Source of the DNA: an uncultured Hyphomicrobiaceae bacterium
Lineage (GTDB): Bacteria; Pseudomonadota; Alphaproteobacteria; Rhizobiales; CALHAX01
Assembly (NCBI GenBank): GCA_937931785.1
Contig: CALHAX010000007.1
Location: 1 to 64,000 of the forward strand
Direction of reading: 5' to 3'
Length of the DNA stretch: 64,000 bases
Shown one piece after another: positions 46,397 through 54,617 of the stretch (the first letter of the stretch is position 1; each line of letters opens with the position of its first letter). The position numbers and the translations under genes are program-made. The notes beneath the pieces are model-generated. The model was not told the origin of the DNA and ran no database searches. It saw nothing but the letters and a program-made list of their open reading frames with translations.

Positions 46397-46463
46397 CAAA
46401 CGGAACCAACGTGTTCCAACGCATCTCGGTGCAACAAGGGGGAGGGGGGAATGCGCACCGATC
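46331..46463 (-). ncRNA. Candidate trans-acting small RNA with C-rich (anti-Shine-Dalgarno) loops
   Basis: Read on the minus strand the region folds in three consecutive stems. Stem 1 pairs TCGGTGC with GCACCGA (46455-46461 and 46426-46432) and exposes CCCCCCTCCCCC in its loop. Stem 2 pairs GGAAC with GTTCC (46413-46417, 46402-46406). Stem 3 pairs ACCGACCT with AGGTCGGT (46389-46396, 46338-46345), encloses an inner GAAGCG/CGCTTC hairpin with a second C6-7 loop, and ends in eight T residues. A TATGAT -10-like box sits just upstream. Exposed C-rich loops plus a strong terminator are the design of alphaproteobacterial anti-SD sRNAs. Confidence 0.65.
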
Positions 46464-46726
46464 ATATGTATTCAGTCAAACTCCTTCCACAATCGATCCA
46501 AAAAAGAGTTCTCTGCCTTGCAACATCTCGCTATCCATACTCTAGGGAGGGAAAGTATTGGACTTGCCTCAATGCCGCTCTGGCACAATCATATTGCAAC
46601 TACAAACATCAAAGGTATTCACTATCCGTGCGATTTGATTCCTGAAACCTGCTTGATGTTCCAATGTTCATGTAATCTTAGAAAATGAGTGAAGTGCAGT
46701 CTCGGGAGAGGTCCGCTCGTATCAGA

Positions 46727-46744
46727 GTTTCCACGGGTGGAAAC
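46727..46744. repeat. 18-bp perfect hairpin/palindrome
   Basis: GTTTCCAC and GTGGAAAC are exact complements separated by GG. It stands alone in non-coding DNA; it may be an operator or RNA hairpin. Confidence 0.4.
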
Positions 46745-47343
46745 ACGCACTGCGATCGCCTCTTCGTTCTCAGAGATAACTTTTGATTGATCAGTTTGCC
46801 AGTTGCTGACTAGCTTATTGGATGAGATTAATTGCACCTTACTTGGCATAGGAACGTAGGATGTTGAAGGACACATTGTACGTTTGACTTGCCTCATCAG
46901 GCCGTAGACTCATAAACCTCACGAGGTTGCATGGTCCAAAGCGTCCAAAGACCAAGGAAACAGCGATGCAGTTGAGCAAATCTCAAGAAATCGGTGGCGA
47001 CGCCGGAATTTGGGATGATTTGGAGCGTCCTGCGGATCGGCGTGCCGTCCACCGGCAAAGGCGTCGGAAAGTCTCGTCGCTGCCCCGCATCGCCTGTGTG
47101 TCTCCTTGCTGACGGCGTTCGCACGCCGACGCAAACCGCGCAGGTTTATGAGTTTGCGGCCCAGGGTGTGCTTGATCCCAATGGAACCGCGACGCGCCAC
47201 CCCAGCTGCTCCATTGGGTTCCGAGTGTTTCCCTTTAAATCCACACACTCCGGGTGAAATTGAAATTTGCCAACGTAGCGCCTCAGGATCCAACCCCTTG
47301 GTACTGAGAAATACGATACAAGACGGCCTAAAGAGAGGTACAA

Positions 47344-48132
47344 ATGCCCGAAGAGACTCATGACAATGGCTCTGCGAGTTCAGAGCAGGAGCTGCACGAG
47401 CAGCTGGCAGCTGCGGACGAACACAAGATCAGCATATCCTCCGAAGAACTCTCCCAAGGTTTGGGAGATCGAATCAAATCAATCGACGCAAGCTTTCATC
47501 AACAGCACCTCCAAGGCCTTGCAATTTCTCTGGGTAACCTCTGGCTCAGTTTCGCAATGATGGCGGGTGCTGCTGGTGTTCTTTCATTGGCGATGGCTAA
47601 TCCGATTGTGGGCGTCGTCATTGGGGCTATTCTAGGTACAGTGCTCTACGCAACCGTTTCTTATGTGCTCGGTCTAAGGATTGATCTAGCGCTTGAGCGT
47701 AAAGTCATGGGAATTCGTCGCGCTGCAGCTCTCGGCGCCGAACGTGTCAAAATAGATGACCCCCAATTGGTGCGCAGCGCTCTCGGCGAAGTTTTATGCG
47801 AATGGATGCACGGAGCAATTCTTTTGCGTCGTTTGAAGGAAACCAGCTTTTGGTACCGTTGGATTGTGGCCGCACAAATGATCATCTCCCTCGCAGCAAT
47901 CGCTGCATTCGCCAGTCTTTCGACATTTTCTGTAGACACCACCTCAGTGATCGTCGGGGTGGCAGTGTTGCTGACAATTGCGCATGGGTGGCGAGAAATT
48001 CAAGCGAGTCACTTGAGAGGTCATACCTGCGCTATCAGTGATGGACTGGATCCAACAGAAGCTCTCACCGACCGCTTGGTGAGTCTCCTTGAGGAGGTAC
48101 GTGCACTTCGGCGGCAACGACACATCGACTGA
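47344..48132 (+). CDS. Hypothetical multi-pass membrane protein
   Basis: The 262-residue protein has a hydrophilic N-terminus (~1-50, Glu/Ser/His-rich), a pair of membrane helices (~61-112), a basic cytoplasmic segment, and a second pair (~170-215), then a helical C-terminus. GAGAGG lies 6 bp upstream of the ATG. I do not recognise a family. It stands alone between the gene-poor region and repeat copy B, which starts 24 bp after its stop. The topology (helical pairs with flanking charged regions) resembles small SLATT-like or stress membrane proteins, but that is only a resemblance. Confidence 0.65.
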   Translation: MPEETHDNGSASSEQELHEQLAAADEHKISISSEELSQGLGDRIKSIDASFHQQHLQGLAISLGNLWLSFAMMAGAAGVLSLAMANPIVGVVIGAILGTVLYATVSYVLGLRIDLALERKVMGIRRAAALGAERVKIDDPQLVRSALGEVLCEWMHGAILLRRLKETSFWYRWIVAAQMIISLAAIAAFASLSTFSVDTTSVIVGVAVLLTIAHGWREIQASHLRGHTCAISDGLDPTEALTDRLVSLLEEVRALRRQRHID

Positions 48133-48470
48133 AACTTATTGCAATCTATTGCTTGCTATAGCGCGTCTGATTCAAATGGACTCATGACGCGACGCCCCAG
48201 GTAGCTCCACAGACATCCCGGTGTCTCCATTTAAGTCGGACACACCCTACACGTTCAGGTCAGACACGGTAAAGTGGTGCGGCTGGTTGCGGTTTGGAAC
48301 AAAAAGATTGAACTCAGATCGGGCAACACCGCGTTACCAATAGTTTATTGTCCACAATGCACGCCGCCTTGCCGCAAGCCGCTTAACGTCTTTGCGCGCG
48401 TCTGATCCAAATGAAATTACGATGCACTAATTCAAGCTGTGCCATTTGGCACTACTGGCATCACGGTATC
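48133..48470. other. Repeat-bearing intergenic region
   Basis: The 338-bp gap between the membrane protein gene and nirV contains repeat copy B (48157-48250) and most of the divergent copy C (48396-48492). No ORF is supported. Confidence 0.75.
48157..48250. repeat. Two-hairpin intergenic repeat, copy B
   Basis: A 94-bp unit matching copy A at 38339-38431 in the same orientation, both beginning TATAGCGCGTCTGA and ending GGACACACC(C)TAC. Differences cluster in loops and the spacer between the two hairpins, as expected if the stems are kept. It begins 24 bp after the stop of the membrane protein gene. Confidence 0.85.
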
Positions 48471-48492
48471 TCAGTTTACGCTGGACACGCCC
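48396..48492. repeat. Degenerate copy C of the two-hairpin repeat, entering nirV
   Basis: Only the ends are kept: GCGCGTCTGATCCAAATG (48396-48413) and ACTGGCATCACGGTATCTCAG...GGACACGCCCT (48454-48492). The right end runs into the nirV-like gene and supplies its last seven codons and stop. Confidence 0.6.
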
Positions 48493-49199
48493 TGATGCAC
48501 CAGACGGAAACCGAGGTTGGCGGGTGGAAGCCCGGCGCCACAACTGGCATTGCCTGGATCACGAACAAGATCGCTCAAAACAGCCACATGTTCCCCCATC
48601 ACAATGCGACCGGAGCGGCAGCTTCGCAATGAGGCTGTCGCTGGCGTGCCGCATACTGTCGAGGTCCACTCCCAGACATTGCCTTTGATATCAGATAATC
48701 CGACATTGTTTGCACCAAAGCTGCCAGCGACCACCGTACGCTTTTGTATCGGTTCAGCTGTCAGGTCATAGTCCGCCGCCCAGGCCAGGCGCGGATCGTC
48801 AAACAACTTCTTTTTTGGAGCTGGCTTGTGGTCAGACGCCAAAGTCAACCATTCCTCGTACGACGGTAACCGCACAGACAGTCCGGTTTTAGCGTTCAGC
48901 CACGTGATGTAGGATTGAACGTCAAACATATTGACCTTCGTCACCGGATGGGATGGCGTCTTGATTGAAGCTTTGCCTGCTTGCCGACACGCACCATCAA
49001 CCACACAATTCTGCCATTGCCTGAGTGTTGTTTCGTGACGCGCAACATGCAGGGTTCTGCCATCGTCCATGTGCAATGCGACGAATTCGGGGGCCAAGTC
49101 TGCGTTGCGAATACGTGATTGTTCGCCTGTCTGGAGGAAGAGCACGCCGATTGCACCAACGACGCTCGAACAGACCGCAATTACAGATATCCGCAACAC
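48471..49199 (-). CDS. nirV: NirV-like protein of the formylglycine-generating-enzyme fold
   Basis: The 242-residue protein has a signal or anchor helix (~1-25) and an FGE-sulfatase domain: TLRQWQNCVVDGACRQ, HPVTKVNMFDVQSYITWLNAKTG and GLSDIKGNVWEWTS. Directly downstream of nirK (13-bp gap), this is the place of NirV, a family of unknown function linked to copper nitrite reductase. It starts with GTG. The active-site Cys pair of true FGE is not evident, so protein Cys-to-formylglycine conversion is unlikely. The C-terminus lies in a repeat. Confidence 0.82.
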   Translation of the reverse strand: MLRISVIAVCSSVVGAIGVLFLQTGEQSRIRNADLAPEFVALHMDDGRTLHVARHETTLRQWQNCVVDGACRQAGKASIKTPSHPVTKVNMFDVQSYITWLNAKTGLSVRLPSYEEWLTLASDHKPAPKKKLFDDPRLAWAADYDLTAEPIQKRTVVAGSFGANNVGLSDIKGNVWEWTSTVCGTPATASLRSCRSGRIVMGEHVAVLSDLVRDPGNASCGAGLPPANLGFRLVHQGVSSVN

Positions 49200-49212
49200 A
49201 GGTTTTTAGCCC

Positions 49213-50730
49213 CTACTTGATTGGACCAATGTACACTTGCTTCATGAGATCGTCGTCCCATTTACCTTCCACAACAACATGAGCCGCTGCTCCGAGTTCA
49301 ACGGCCTCAATCAAGTTGTGATTGAGGTAGGCGTAGACCCCGGGTTGTCGGAATGTGTACAACGCCGCACCTGCGGAACCACCGCGAACGAACCATGTTT
49401 CCTGGTCTCTCAATGGAGGGGACGAAAATGAACCGGTTTCCCAAACAAAATCACCATGCCCACCAATCAGATGGGGCCGCGTGTCCCGGTTTCCCTGCAC
49501 GTGCAGGAATAGTACAGTTTCGCCAACCTTGGCTTTCATCGCACCCTTGCCCGTAAGGGCACCAACGCGTCCGTTAAACACCACGTGCGTCGGCAACAGC
49601 GTTCTCATGGATTGTATCCAGTCGGCAAGATCCTCACCGGCCGCGCTGTACGTCTTGAAATTACCATCCGCATCGCGTGGCACGTAGAAATCGTTTTCGC
49701 CGACGAAATACAATCGATCATAGGTGAGCGACTTGCCTTTATCGTCTTTCAAGCCATCACGTGGAAGCACCATGATCGCCCCGGTCATTCCGTGAGTCAC
49801 GTGGTATGGCGTCATCGAGCCCTCAGGCGCACAATGGTAGAGAAAAACACCGGTTTTCGTGGCCTTGAAACGAAGCGTGGTCTCTTCTCCGGGTGAAATT
49901 GTGGTGATGCCCGCGCCGCCTAACGCGCCGGTTGCGGCATGCAGGTCGATATTGTGTTCCATCAAATTGGTTGACGGGTTCTTGAGCGTCAGTTCGACGT
50001 AATCCCCTTCGTGCGCAATGATGAGAGGGGCGGGAATGGAACCGTTGAACGTGAGTGCAACAATTTCAGTGCCGTCGCCATCAAGCACCCATTTTTTTTC
50101 TTCAACAACGAGTTCGACCTCTATGACTCGCGCCTTACCCTTGGCCACCTGTTCGTGTTTGGGAGCAAACGGTGGCAGCACGAGTTCCTGGCGTACGCGT
50201 TCCAGCCCTTCGAGGGAGTCGCTCGCTATCGTGCCAGAGGCCATGCCCATACCGGCCGGAACATCGCCGTGCGTCAACTTCTCGGCACCTGCCGCAGCAG
50301 CTTTCTTGGGCCCGAGTGTTTCGAGGTAGGCTATGACATCGCGACGTTTCTTTTCATCACGCAGGCGAAACGACATCTTTGCCCTTGCACTGTCATCACC
50401 CAGGTAGCCTTGCACAAACTTTGTCGGATCCGCGAGCCAGTTAAACATCTGCTCCTTCGACCAGACCAATCCTTTTCCATTGGCGGCCTTGAGCCCCGAG
50501 CCGTATTTATATCCATCATATGATCCAGCCAGGCGCCCAACAACACCATTCAAGACAGGGCCAACCGCATTTTTTGCGTTGTCACCAACCTGATGGCAGG
50601 CGCGGCAGGAACGGAAAACCTTCTTCCCGGCTTTCGCATTGCCTTCTTGCGCAATCGCAACGGTGTTGAAACTGCCCGCGAGCAGTGTGGTTCCAACAAC
50701 CCCGATAAGAATATTCGCAAATTTGAACAC
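49213..50730 (-). CDS. nirK: Copper nitrite reductase with N-terminal cytochrome c domain
   Basis: The 505-residue periplasmic protein has a signal peptide (~1-28), a haem c domain with CRACH at 42-46 (~30-135), then a two-cupredoxin NirK core. Copper ligands are all visible: HNIDLH (type 1 and type 2 His), [10 protein letters not shown] (type 2 His, type 1 Cys), PYHVTHGM (type 1 His and Met) and LNHNLIE (type 2 His). Catalytic Asp (NIDLH) and His (LIGGHGD) are kept. It reduces nitrite to NO. The GTG start at 50730 is decided by AAGGAG 6 bp upstream; longer frames lose the signal peptide. nirV follows. Confidence 0.93.
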   Translation of the reverse strand: MFKFANILIGVVGTTLLAGSFNTVAIAQEGNAKAGKKVFRSCRACHQVGDNAKNAVGPVLNGVVGRLAGSYDGYKYGSGLKAANGKGLVWSKEQMFNWLADPTKFVQGYLGDDSARAKMSFRLRDEKKRRDVIAYLETLGPKKAAAAGAEKLTHGDVPAGMGMASGTIASDSLEGLERVRQELVLPPFAPKHEQVAKGKARVIEVELVVEEKKWVLDGDGTEIVALTFNGSIPAPLIIAHEGDYVELTLKNPSTNLMEHNIDLHAATGALGGAGITTISPGEETTLRFKATKTGVFLYHCAPEGSMTPYHVTHGMTGAIMVLPRDGLKDDKGKSLTYDRLYFVGENDFYVPRDADGNFKTYSAAGEDLADWIQSMRTLLPTHVVFNGRVGALTGKGAMKAKVGETVLFLHVQGNRDTRPHLIGGHGDFVWETGSFSSPPLRDQETWFVRGGSAGAALYTFRQPGVYAYLNHNLIEAVELGAAAHVVVEGKWDDDLMKQVYIGPIK

Positions 50731-50877
50731 GGATAGCTCCTTCAGATGAATTCGGTGAACCGGATGGCTGCCACGGAGATGAGCAAGGTGGAGCAGCATG
50801 AAATCAAGACGTTCAGATACCGCTGCGCACTTCAACAACCGTTAAACTGCAAATGTTCCAATGTGCCGGTATTCGAA

Positions 50878-50904
50878 CGTTTCACATCGTCAAAATGTGA
50901 CACG
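50878..50904. promoter_or_regulatory. Palindromic operator candidate upstream of nirK
   Basis: CGT-n-TCACAT, seven bases, ATGTGA-n-ACG is symmetric over 27 bp with one mismatch in each arm. It lies about 150 bp upstream of the nirK GTG. Confidence 0.5.
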
Positions 50905-50924
50905 GCAGACGCGCAGTATCATTA

Positions 50925-50961
50925 CCAATACATGCTCGATTTTTCCCAATACATGCTGGAT
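50925..50961. promoter_or_regulatory. Tandem 16-bp repeats at 21-bp period
   Basis: CCAATACATGCTCGAT (50925-50940) and CCAATACATGCTGGAT (50946-50961) match at 15 of 16 positions with a 21-bp period, so they face the same helix side. They lie ~195-230 bp upstream of nirK. Confidence 0.45.
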
Positions 50962-51133
50962 CAGCTTGCAAGTCAGAGCGGCAGTTATTCCATTTCGCAC
51001 CGCGTCAGTGACCGTGAACAGCAAGCACTGTGCGATTGACGCGACATCACACGACGATAGAGCGGTGATATTTTCGACTTTCCGATCCGCATCCATCAGC
51101 GCCTCGCATTTCACGGTGTCGCGTTTTGCCCGA

Positions 51134-52345
51134 TCAGGCGACGGCGCGTGCAAGTGCACACTGAGACCAGAGTGCCCCAAGCGCTGACACGAGGCGGTCC
51201 ATATCCTCAACGGAATGAAGCGGAGATGGTGTGATGCGTAATCGTTCAGTGCCAACAGGAACTGTAGGATAATTAATCGGTTGGATGTAGATGCCATAAT
51301 CGTCCAATAGAAGATCAGACAACATCTTGCACTTTTTCGCATTCCCAACCATCACGGGAACGATGTGGCTGTCATTGCGCATATATGGAATGCCGATCGC
51401 ATCCAGTTTTGCCCGCAGGAGACGCACATTACGCCGCTGTTGATGGCGTTCAAATTCGCAAGTCTTGAGATGTTTTATGGATGCAATGGCACCAGCAGCA
51501 AGCATCGGCGGAAGCGCGGTCGTAAAGATGAACCCTGATGCGAAGCTCCGTACGAAATCGCATACCTCCTCGGAAGAACTCAGGTATCCGCCCATCACTC
51601 CAAAGGCCTTTCCCAAGGTCCCCTGGATGATCGTGATGCGATCCATCAACCCTTCTTGCTCTGCGACGCCGCCGCCGCGTGGGCCGTAGAGACCAACAGC
51701 GTGAACCTCGTCGAGGTAGGTGATCGCATTGTGTTTGTCGGCAACATCGCAAATTTCGGCTATCGGCGCGATATCACCATCCATCGAGTAAACGGATTCG
51801 AAGGCTACGAGCTTGGTGGCGTCAGGGTCGACGGAGCTCAAGCAGCGGTCGAGGGATTCGGGATCATTGTGCTTCCAGATGTGCTTCGGCGCGCGGCTGT
51901 GGCGAATGCCTTCGATCATGGATGCATGGTTGTCGGCGTCGGAAAACACATGGCAGTTGGGAAGGCGCGAAGCGAGTGTCGACAGTGCCGTCCAATTGGA
52001 AACGTAGCCGGACGTGAAAATCAAAGCCGCAGGTTTGCCATGAAGATCCGCCAGCTCACGCTCTAATTCAACATGATAGTTGCAGGTTCCGGAAATATTT
52101 CGCGTTCCACCAGCGCCAGCACCGCAAAGGTCAATTGCCTCTTTCATTGCGTTGCGTGTTGCAGGATGTTGCCCCATGCCGAGGTAATCGTTCGAACACC
52201 AGACGGTTACCTCTCGCTTGCCGCTGTCGCAGCGATAAGTGGCCTTGGGGAAATTTCCATTCGAACGTTCAAGGTTGGCAAATGTACGATAATTGCCGTC
52301 CTTCCGAAGGAGATCAATTTCGGATCTTAGAAATTCCTGCAGCAT
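51134..52345 (-). CDS. hemA: 5-Aminolevulinate synthase
   Basis: The 403-residue PLP enzyme condenses glycine and succinyl-CoA to 5-aminolevulinate, the first step of haem synthesis in alphaproteobacteria. Landmarks are [13 protein letters not shown], the [13 protein letters not shown] stretch, [14 protein letters not shown] and the PLP-Lys in [12 protein letters not shown]. The ATG at 52345 with AAGGAG 6 bp upstream is chosen over a GTG five codons earlier. Its place among nirK and P460 genes suggests an extra, regulated source of haem for these cytochromes; whether the genome has a second hemA is unknown. Confidence 0.93.
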   Translation of the reverse strand: MLQEFLRSEIDLLRKDGNYRTFANLERSNGNFPKATYRCDSGKREVTVWCSNDYLGMGQHPATRNAMKEAIDLCGAGAGGTRNISGTCNYHVELERELADLHGKPAALIFTSGYVSNWTALSTLASRLPNCHVFSDADNHASMIEGIRHSRAPKHIWKHNDPESLDRCLSSVDPDATKLVAFESVYSMDGDIAPIAEICDVADKHNAITYLDEVHAVGLYGPRGGGVAEQEGLMDRITIIQGTLGKAFGVMGGYLSSSEEVCDFVRSFASGFIFTTALPPMLAAGAIASIKHLKTCEFERHQQRRNVRLLRAKLDAIGIPYMRNDSHIVPVMVGNAKKCKMLSDLLLDDYGIYIQPINYPTVPVGTERLRITPSPLHSVEDMDRLVSALGALWSQCALARAVA

Positions 52346-52464
52346 CGCATTCTCCTTCACATACTGTTTTGATCGTTCTTGTCAAAGTCATGACCGCAGC
52401 CTGGCAGACAAACTTATGGAATGCACCAGGACTTGCATTCGGAAAGTTCAGGCAACTCAAGAAA

Positions 52465-52500
52465 CGCCCGGGCAAACAATCAGGATGGCATGCCCGGGCG
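52465..52500 (-). terminator. Hairpin downstream of the P460 genes
   Basis: CGCCCGGGCA (52465-52474) and TGCCCGGGCG (52491-52500) form a perfect 10-bp stem with a 16-nt loop, 16 bp after the P460 stop on the minus strand. The T-run is weak. Confidence 0.6.
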
Positions 52501-52515
52501 CATTCGTGAGCTCAG

Positions 52516-53079
52516 TTACTTTTCAAGGACTTTATAACCATCGGTATAAATCCAGTCCTTGTCCTGCACGGGCACATGGCAGCTTTTGCAATCTGCAACG
52601 TAGTCCGTGCTGGTTGTTTTCAGGCGGTCGTCTCCCTTGAAGAAAGCCCAACCCCATCCATCGCCCCATAGCTTGTTTTCGGGAAAACGGGATTTTGTAT
52701 CCTTGACCATCACGAACCAGCCTTCGATATTGTCGGCTCGGCTGATTGTTCCTGTGGTCATCTCTTCGGTTTTGGTTCCGAATAATTCCTTCACCAAGAC
52801 CGCACCATCCGGGAACTTTCCGGTTTTACGATAGGCTTCCACCGTTGATTTCTGGGTATAGACCTGGTGAACACCTTTTGCGGTCTTGCCTTCGTCGTTG
52901 ACGATCCAGGACCCAAGCAGCGCCCAGTCCTTGCGAAAATCGACATCAGGAACGCTAATCGTGCCATCACTTGTGACGCCGGGCGCGTAGCCCTGGCCAC
53001 CTACTGCGATGGAGCCCAGCCCAAAGGCAGCTAGACCGGTCAGGGCGATTGCCCCCAGTGTCAGATGAAGTTTGTTCAT
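52516..53079 (-). CDS. Cytochrome P460-family protein (copy 1)
   Basis: The 187-residue exported protein has a signal peptide (~1-25) and a cytochrome P460 domain: FRKDWALLGSW near the N-terminus, HQVYTQKSTVEAYRKTGKFPDGAVLVKE in the middle and one haem c motif CKSCH at 164-168 near the C-terminus. Characterised P460s oxidise hydroxylamine, with NO, to N2O or nitrite. It lies 27 bp downstream of a second P460 gene. The cross-linking Lys cannot be assigned from sequence alone, so it might be a c'-beta type NO binder instead. Confidence 0.85.
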   Translation of the reverse strand: MNKLHLTLGAIALTGLAAFGLGSIAVGGQGYAPGVTSDGTISVPDVDFRKDWALLGSWIVNDEGKTAKGVHQVYTQKSTVEAYRKTGKFPDGAVLVKELFGTKTEEMTTGTISRADNIEGWFVMVKDTKSRFPENKLWGDGWGWAFFKGDDRLKTTSTDYVADCKSCHVPVQDKDWIYTDGYKVLEK

Positions 53080-53106
53080 GTGATTTGCCTTCCTGAATGA
53101 CTGGCA

Positions 53107-53718
53107 CTACTTCGTGTTGAGGATCGCATAAAACCTCTTGAAAACCATGTCCTCATCGGCGCTGTCGATGTGGCATTGGGCACAGTTTTCAGTTGGTGCA
53201 GCGGCTGCAGTTTTCGCATATGGCGGAGCATGATGACCGAAGTTGAAGTAACCCCAGTTCTGACTGCTGGCAAAGCGTTTGGAGTCTTTCACGGAAATAT
53301 CGATCCCGTTATAGGCGCCAGGAAAATATCCCCGTCCCGAAACTTCCGAACGTGAACCGTCTTTTTCCTGTGCTTCCATGGTGAGTTGCAGCTCTTTCAA
53401 CAAGATCGTGCCTTCAGGCCACTTGCCTGTAGACTTGTAGATCTTGAAAACTGCAGGATGCACGTAGACATTGTGATACTCGGGGAAGCCAGCCTTGCCA
53501 CCATTGAGGGCATTCGGCGTAAGGGGCGATCCAAGATATACCCATTCACGATACCCCGTAGGCAATTCCAATTTACCATCCGCGGCCCACTTCGGTTTCC
53601 AATCTGGATTCACCGCAGCCGTGGCAGAGCTGTAGAGGTGCCCTGCAGTGAAAACGGCAGCAATCAGAGCACTGCCAAGAATGGTTGCTCCCAGTCTTGA
53701 TAATCCACGCTGTCTCAT
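53107..53718 (-). CDS. Cytochrome P460-family protein (copy 2)
   Basis: The 203-residue paralogue of the next gene has a signal peptide (~5-35), YREWVYLGSPLTP, VYVHPAVFKIYKSTGKWPEGTILLKE and a haem motif CAQCH at 179-183. The start at 53718 is decided by GAGG 6 bp upstream. It follows the histidine kinase gene by 38 bp, so kinase and both P460 genes form an operon. The two P460 proteins differ strongly outside the fold, so they are an old duplication. Confidence 0.85.
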   Translation of the reverse strand: MRQRGLSRLGATILGSALIAAVFTAGHLYSSATAAVNPDWKPKWAADGKLELPTGYREWVYLGSPLTPNALNGGKAGFPEYHNVYVHPAVFKIYKSTGKWPEGTILLKELQLTMEAQEKDGSRSEVSGRGYFPGAYNGIDISVKDSKRFASSQNWGYFNFGHHAPPYAKTAAAAPTENCAQCHIDSADEDMVFKRFYAILNTK

Positions 53719-53756
53719 TTTATACCTCATTTGGTTTCTTTCGGTGTGATAAGAAC

Positions 53757-54617
53757 TCATATATTCATGGTGAGCTTTTCTTTGAGCGGCAATTTCAAGT
53801 CACTCATCTTTCGGGAGGCACCACGCGCTCTCTTTGACGATTGATATTGAACCCCGGCAACCCGATCACGTGTAGCGCAATTTTTATCGCACGTTTTGCG
53901 ACAGGGATCCTGGCCTTCGCACGTTTTCAAAGAGACCTTTCCAGGCAAAGCGAGCTGGAAAGCGGTACCGTCGTCAGACGTCTGCAAGAGGGTGAGTTTT
54001 CCACCCATCTCAATAGTCAAACCCTGCGCAATGCCCAGGCCACGACCTATCCGACCTGTCCGAACAGGTCGAATTCCAAAATGCGGAAAAAAACGATGCA
54101 GGATATGTGGTGGAAGTCCGGGACCATCGTCTGTGATCGTGATGACCACATCGTCTTCGGCACGAGTCACACTAACATCAACACGCGTCCCTCCGTGGGC
54201 ACGGATCGCCTTGACTGCGTTTTCGACCAGATTGAAGAGAACGCGAAAAAGACTGAGTGTGCTACATTCCAGCTCAATCCCGGATTCGACAGACCAGTTA
54301 AACGAAAAATTCACGTCTTTTGGAATGATAGGGCTACTGATAACGCTGGAGACATGATCTAGAATCCGACCGACACATTGTGAACTGTGAACGTGCAACA
54401 TACGGGCACGGTTGGTGTCTTTTGTCAGTTCTGACTCACACACATCGACAGTCCGTTCTATCGCCTTTTCAATGCGGTCTGCCAAACGAGCAACATGCTC
54501 GTCCTTGTGTTGGCCAAGTTGTTCAGCCGCCAGAAGCGCAACGGCCATCAAACCACGAATGTCATGCGCAGCTCCAATGAATGGGGTGTCACGTATTGCA
54601 AGTTCGCTGATGCTCAC
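53757..54617 (-). CDS. Soluble sensor histidine kinase with Cys-rich C-terminal tail
   Basis: The 286-residue kinase lacks a membrane or PAS domain. It has a phospho-His helix (GAAHDIRGLMAVALLAAEQL) and an HATPase domain with the N box NLVENAVKAI, DDGPGLP and GRGLGIAQGL. After the domain comes an unusual tail with C-X5-C-X3-C-X3-C (KTCEGQDPCRKTCDKNC), which could bind a metal or Fe-S cluster. The GTG start at 54617 has GGAG 8 bp upstream; an ATG at 54641 lacks a ribosome site. No response regulator is adjacent. Confidence 0.85.
   Translation of the reverse strand: MSISELAIRDTPFIGAAHDIRGLMAVALLAAEQLGQHKDEHVARLADRIEKAIERTVDVCESELTKDTNRARMLHVHSSQCVGRILDHVSSVISSPIIPKDVNFSFNWSVESGIELECSTLSLFRVLFNLVENAVKAIRAHGGTRVDVSVTRAEDDVVITITDDGPGLPPHILHRFFPHFGIRPVRTGRIGRGLGIAQGLTIEMGGKLTLLQTSDDGTAFQLALPGKVSLKTCEGQDPCRKTCDKNCATRDRVAGVQYQSSKRARGASRKMSDLKLPLKEKLTMNI

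Larger units (their letters stand above)
46218..47343. other. 1.1-kb gene-poor region
   Basis: No protein gene is supported. The left part holds the candidate small RNA on the minus strand (46331-46463). A perfect hairpin GTTTCCAC-GG-GTGGAAAC lies at 46727-46744. Open frames between 46.6 and 47.3 kb on both strands look like chance: no ribosome sites, no family sequence. I cannot exclude an eroded mobile element. Confidence 0.6.
50731..51133. other. nirK upstream control region
   Basis: The 403-bp gap between hemA and nirK has no supported ORF but two strong signals: a 27-bp interrupted palindrome (50878-50904) and a 16-bp tandem repeat at 21-bp period (50925-50961). No canonical FNR/NnrR site (TTGAT-N4-ATCAA) was found. 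Confidence 0.65.

Noticed and set aside
46622-47293. Several open frames on both strands in the gene-poor region
   Set aside because: They lack ribosome sites and family sequence and overlap one another; an eroded insertion sequence was considered but no transposase motif was found.
48471-48497. nirV C-terminus as a genuine domain end
   Set aside because: The last codons lie in repeat copy C, so they look like acquired sequence and not part of the fold.
52346-52400. Sigma-70-like promoter TTGACA-N16-TATGTG just upstream of hemA
   Set aside because: Transcription from this -10 would start inside or after the Shine-Dalgarno sequence, leaving no usable leader.
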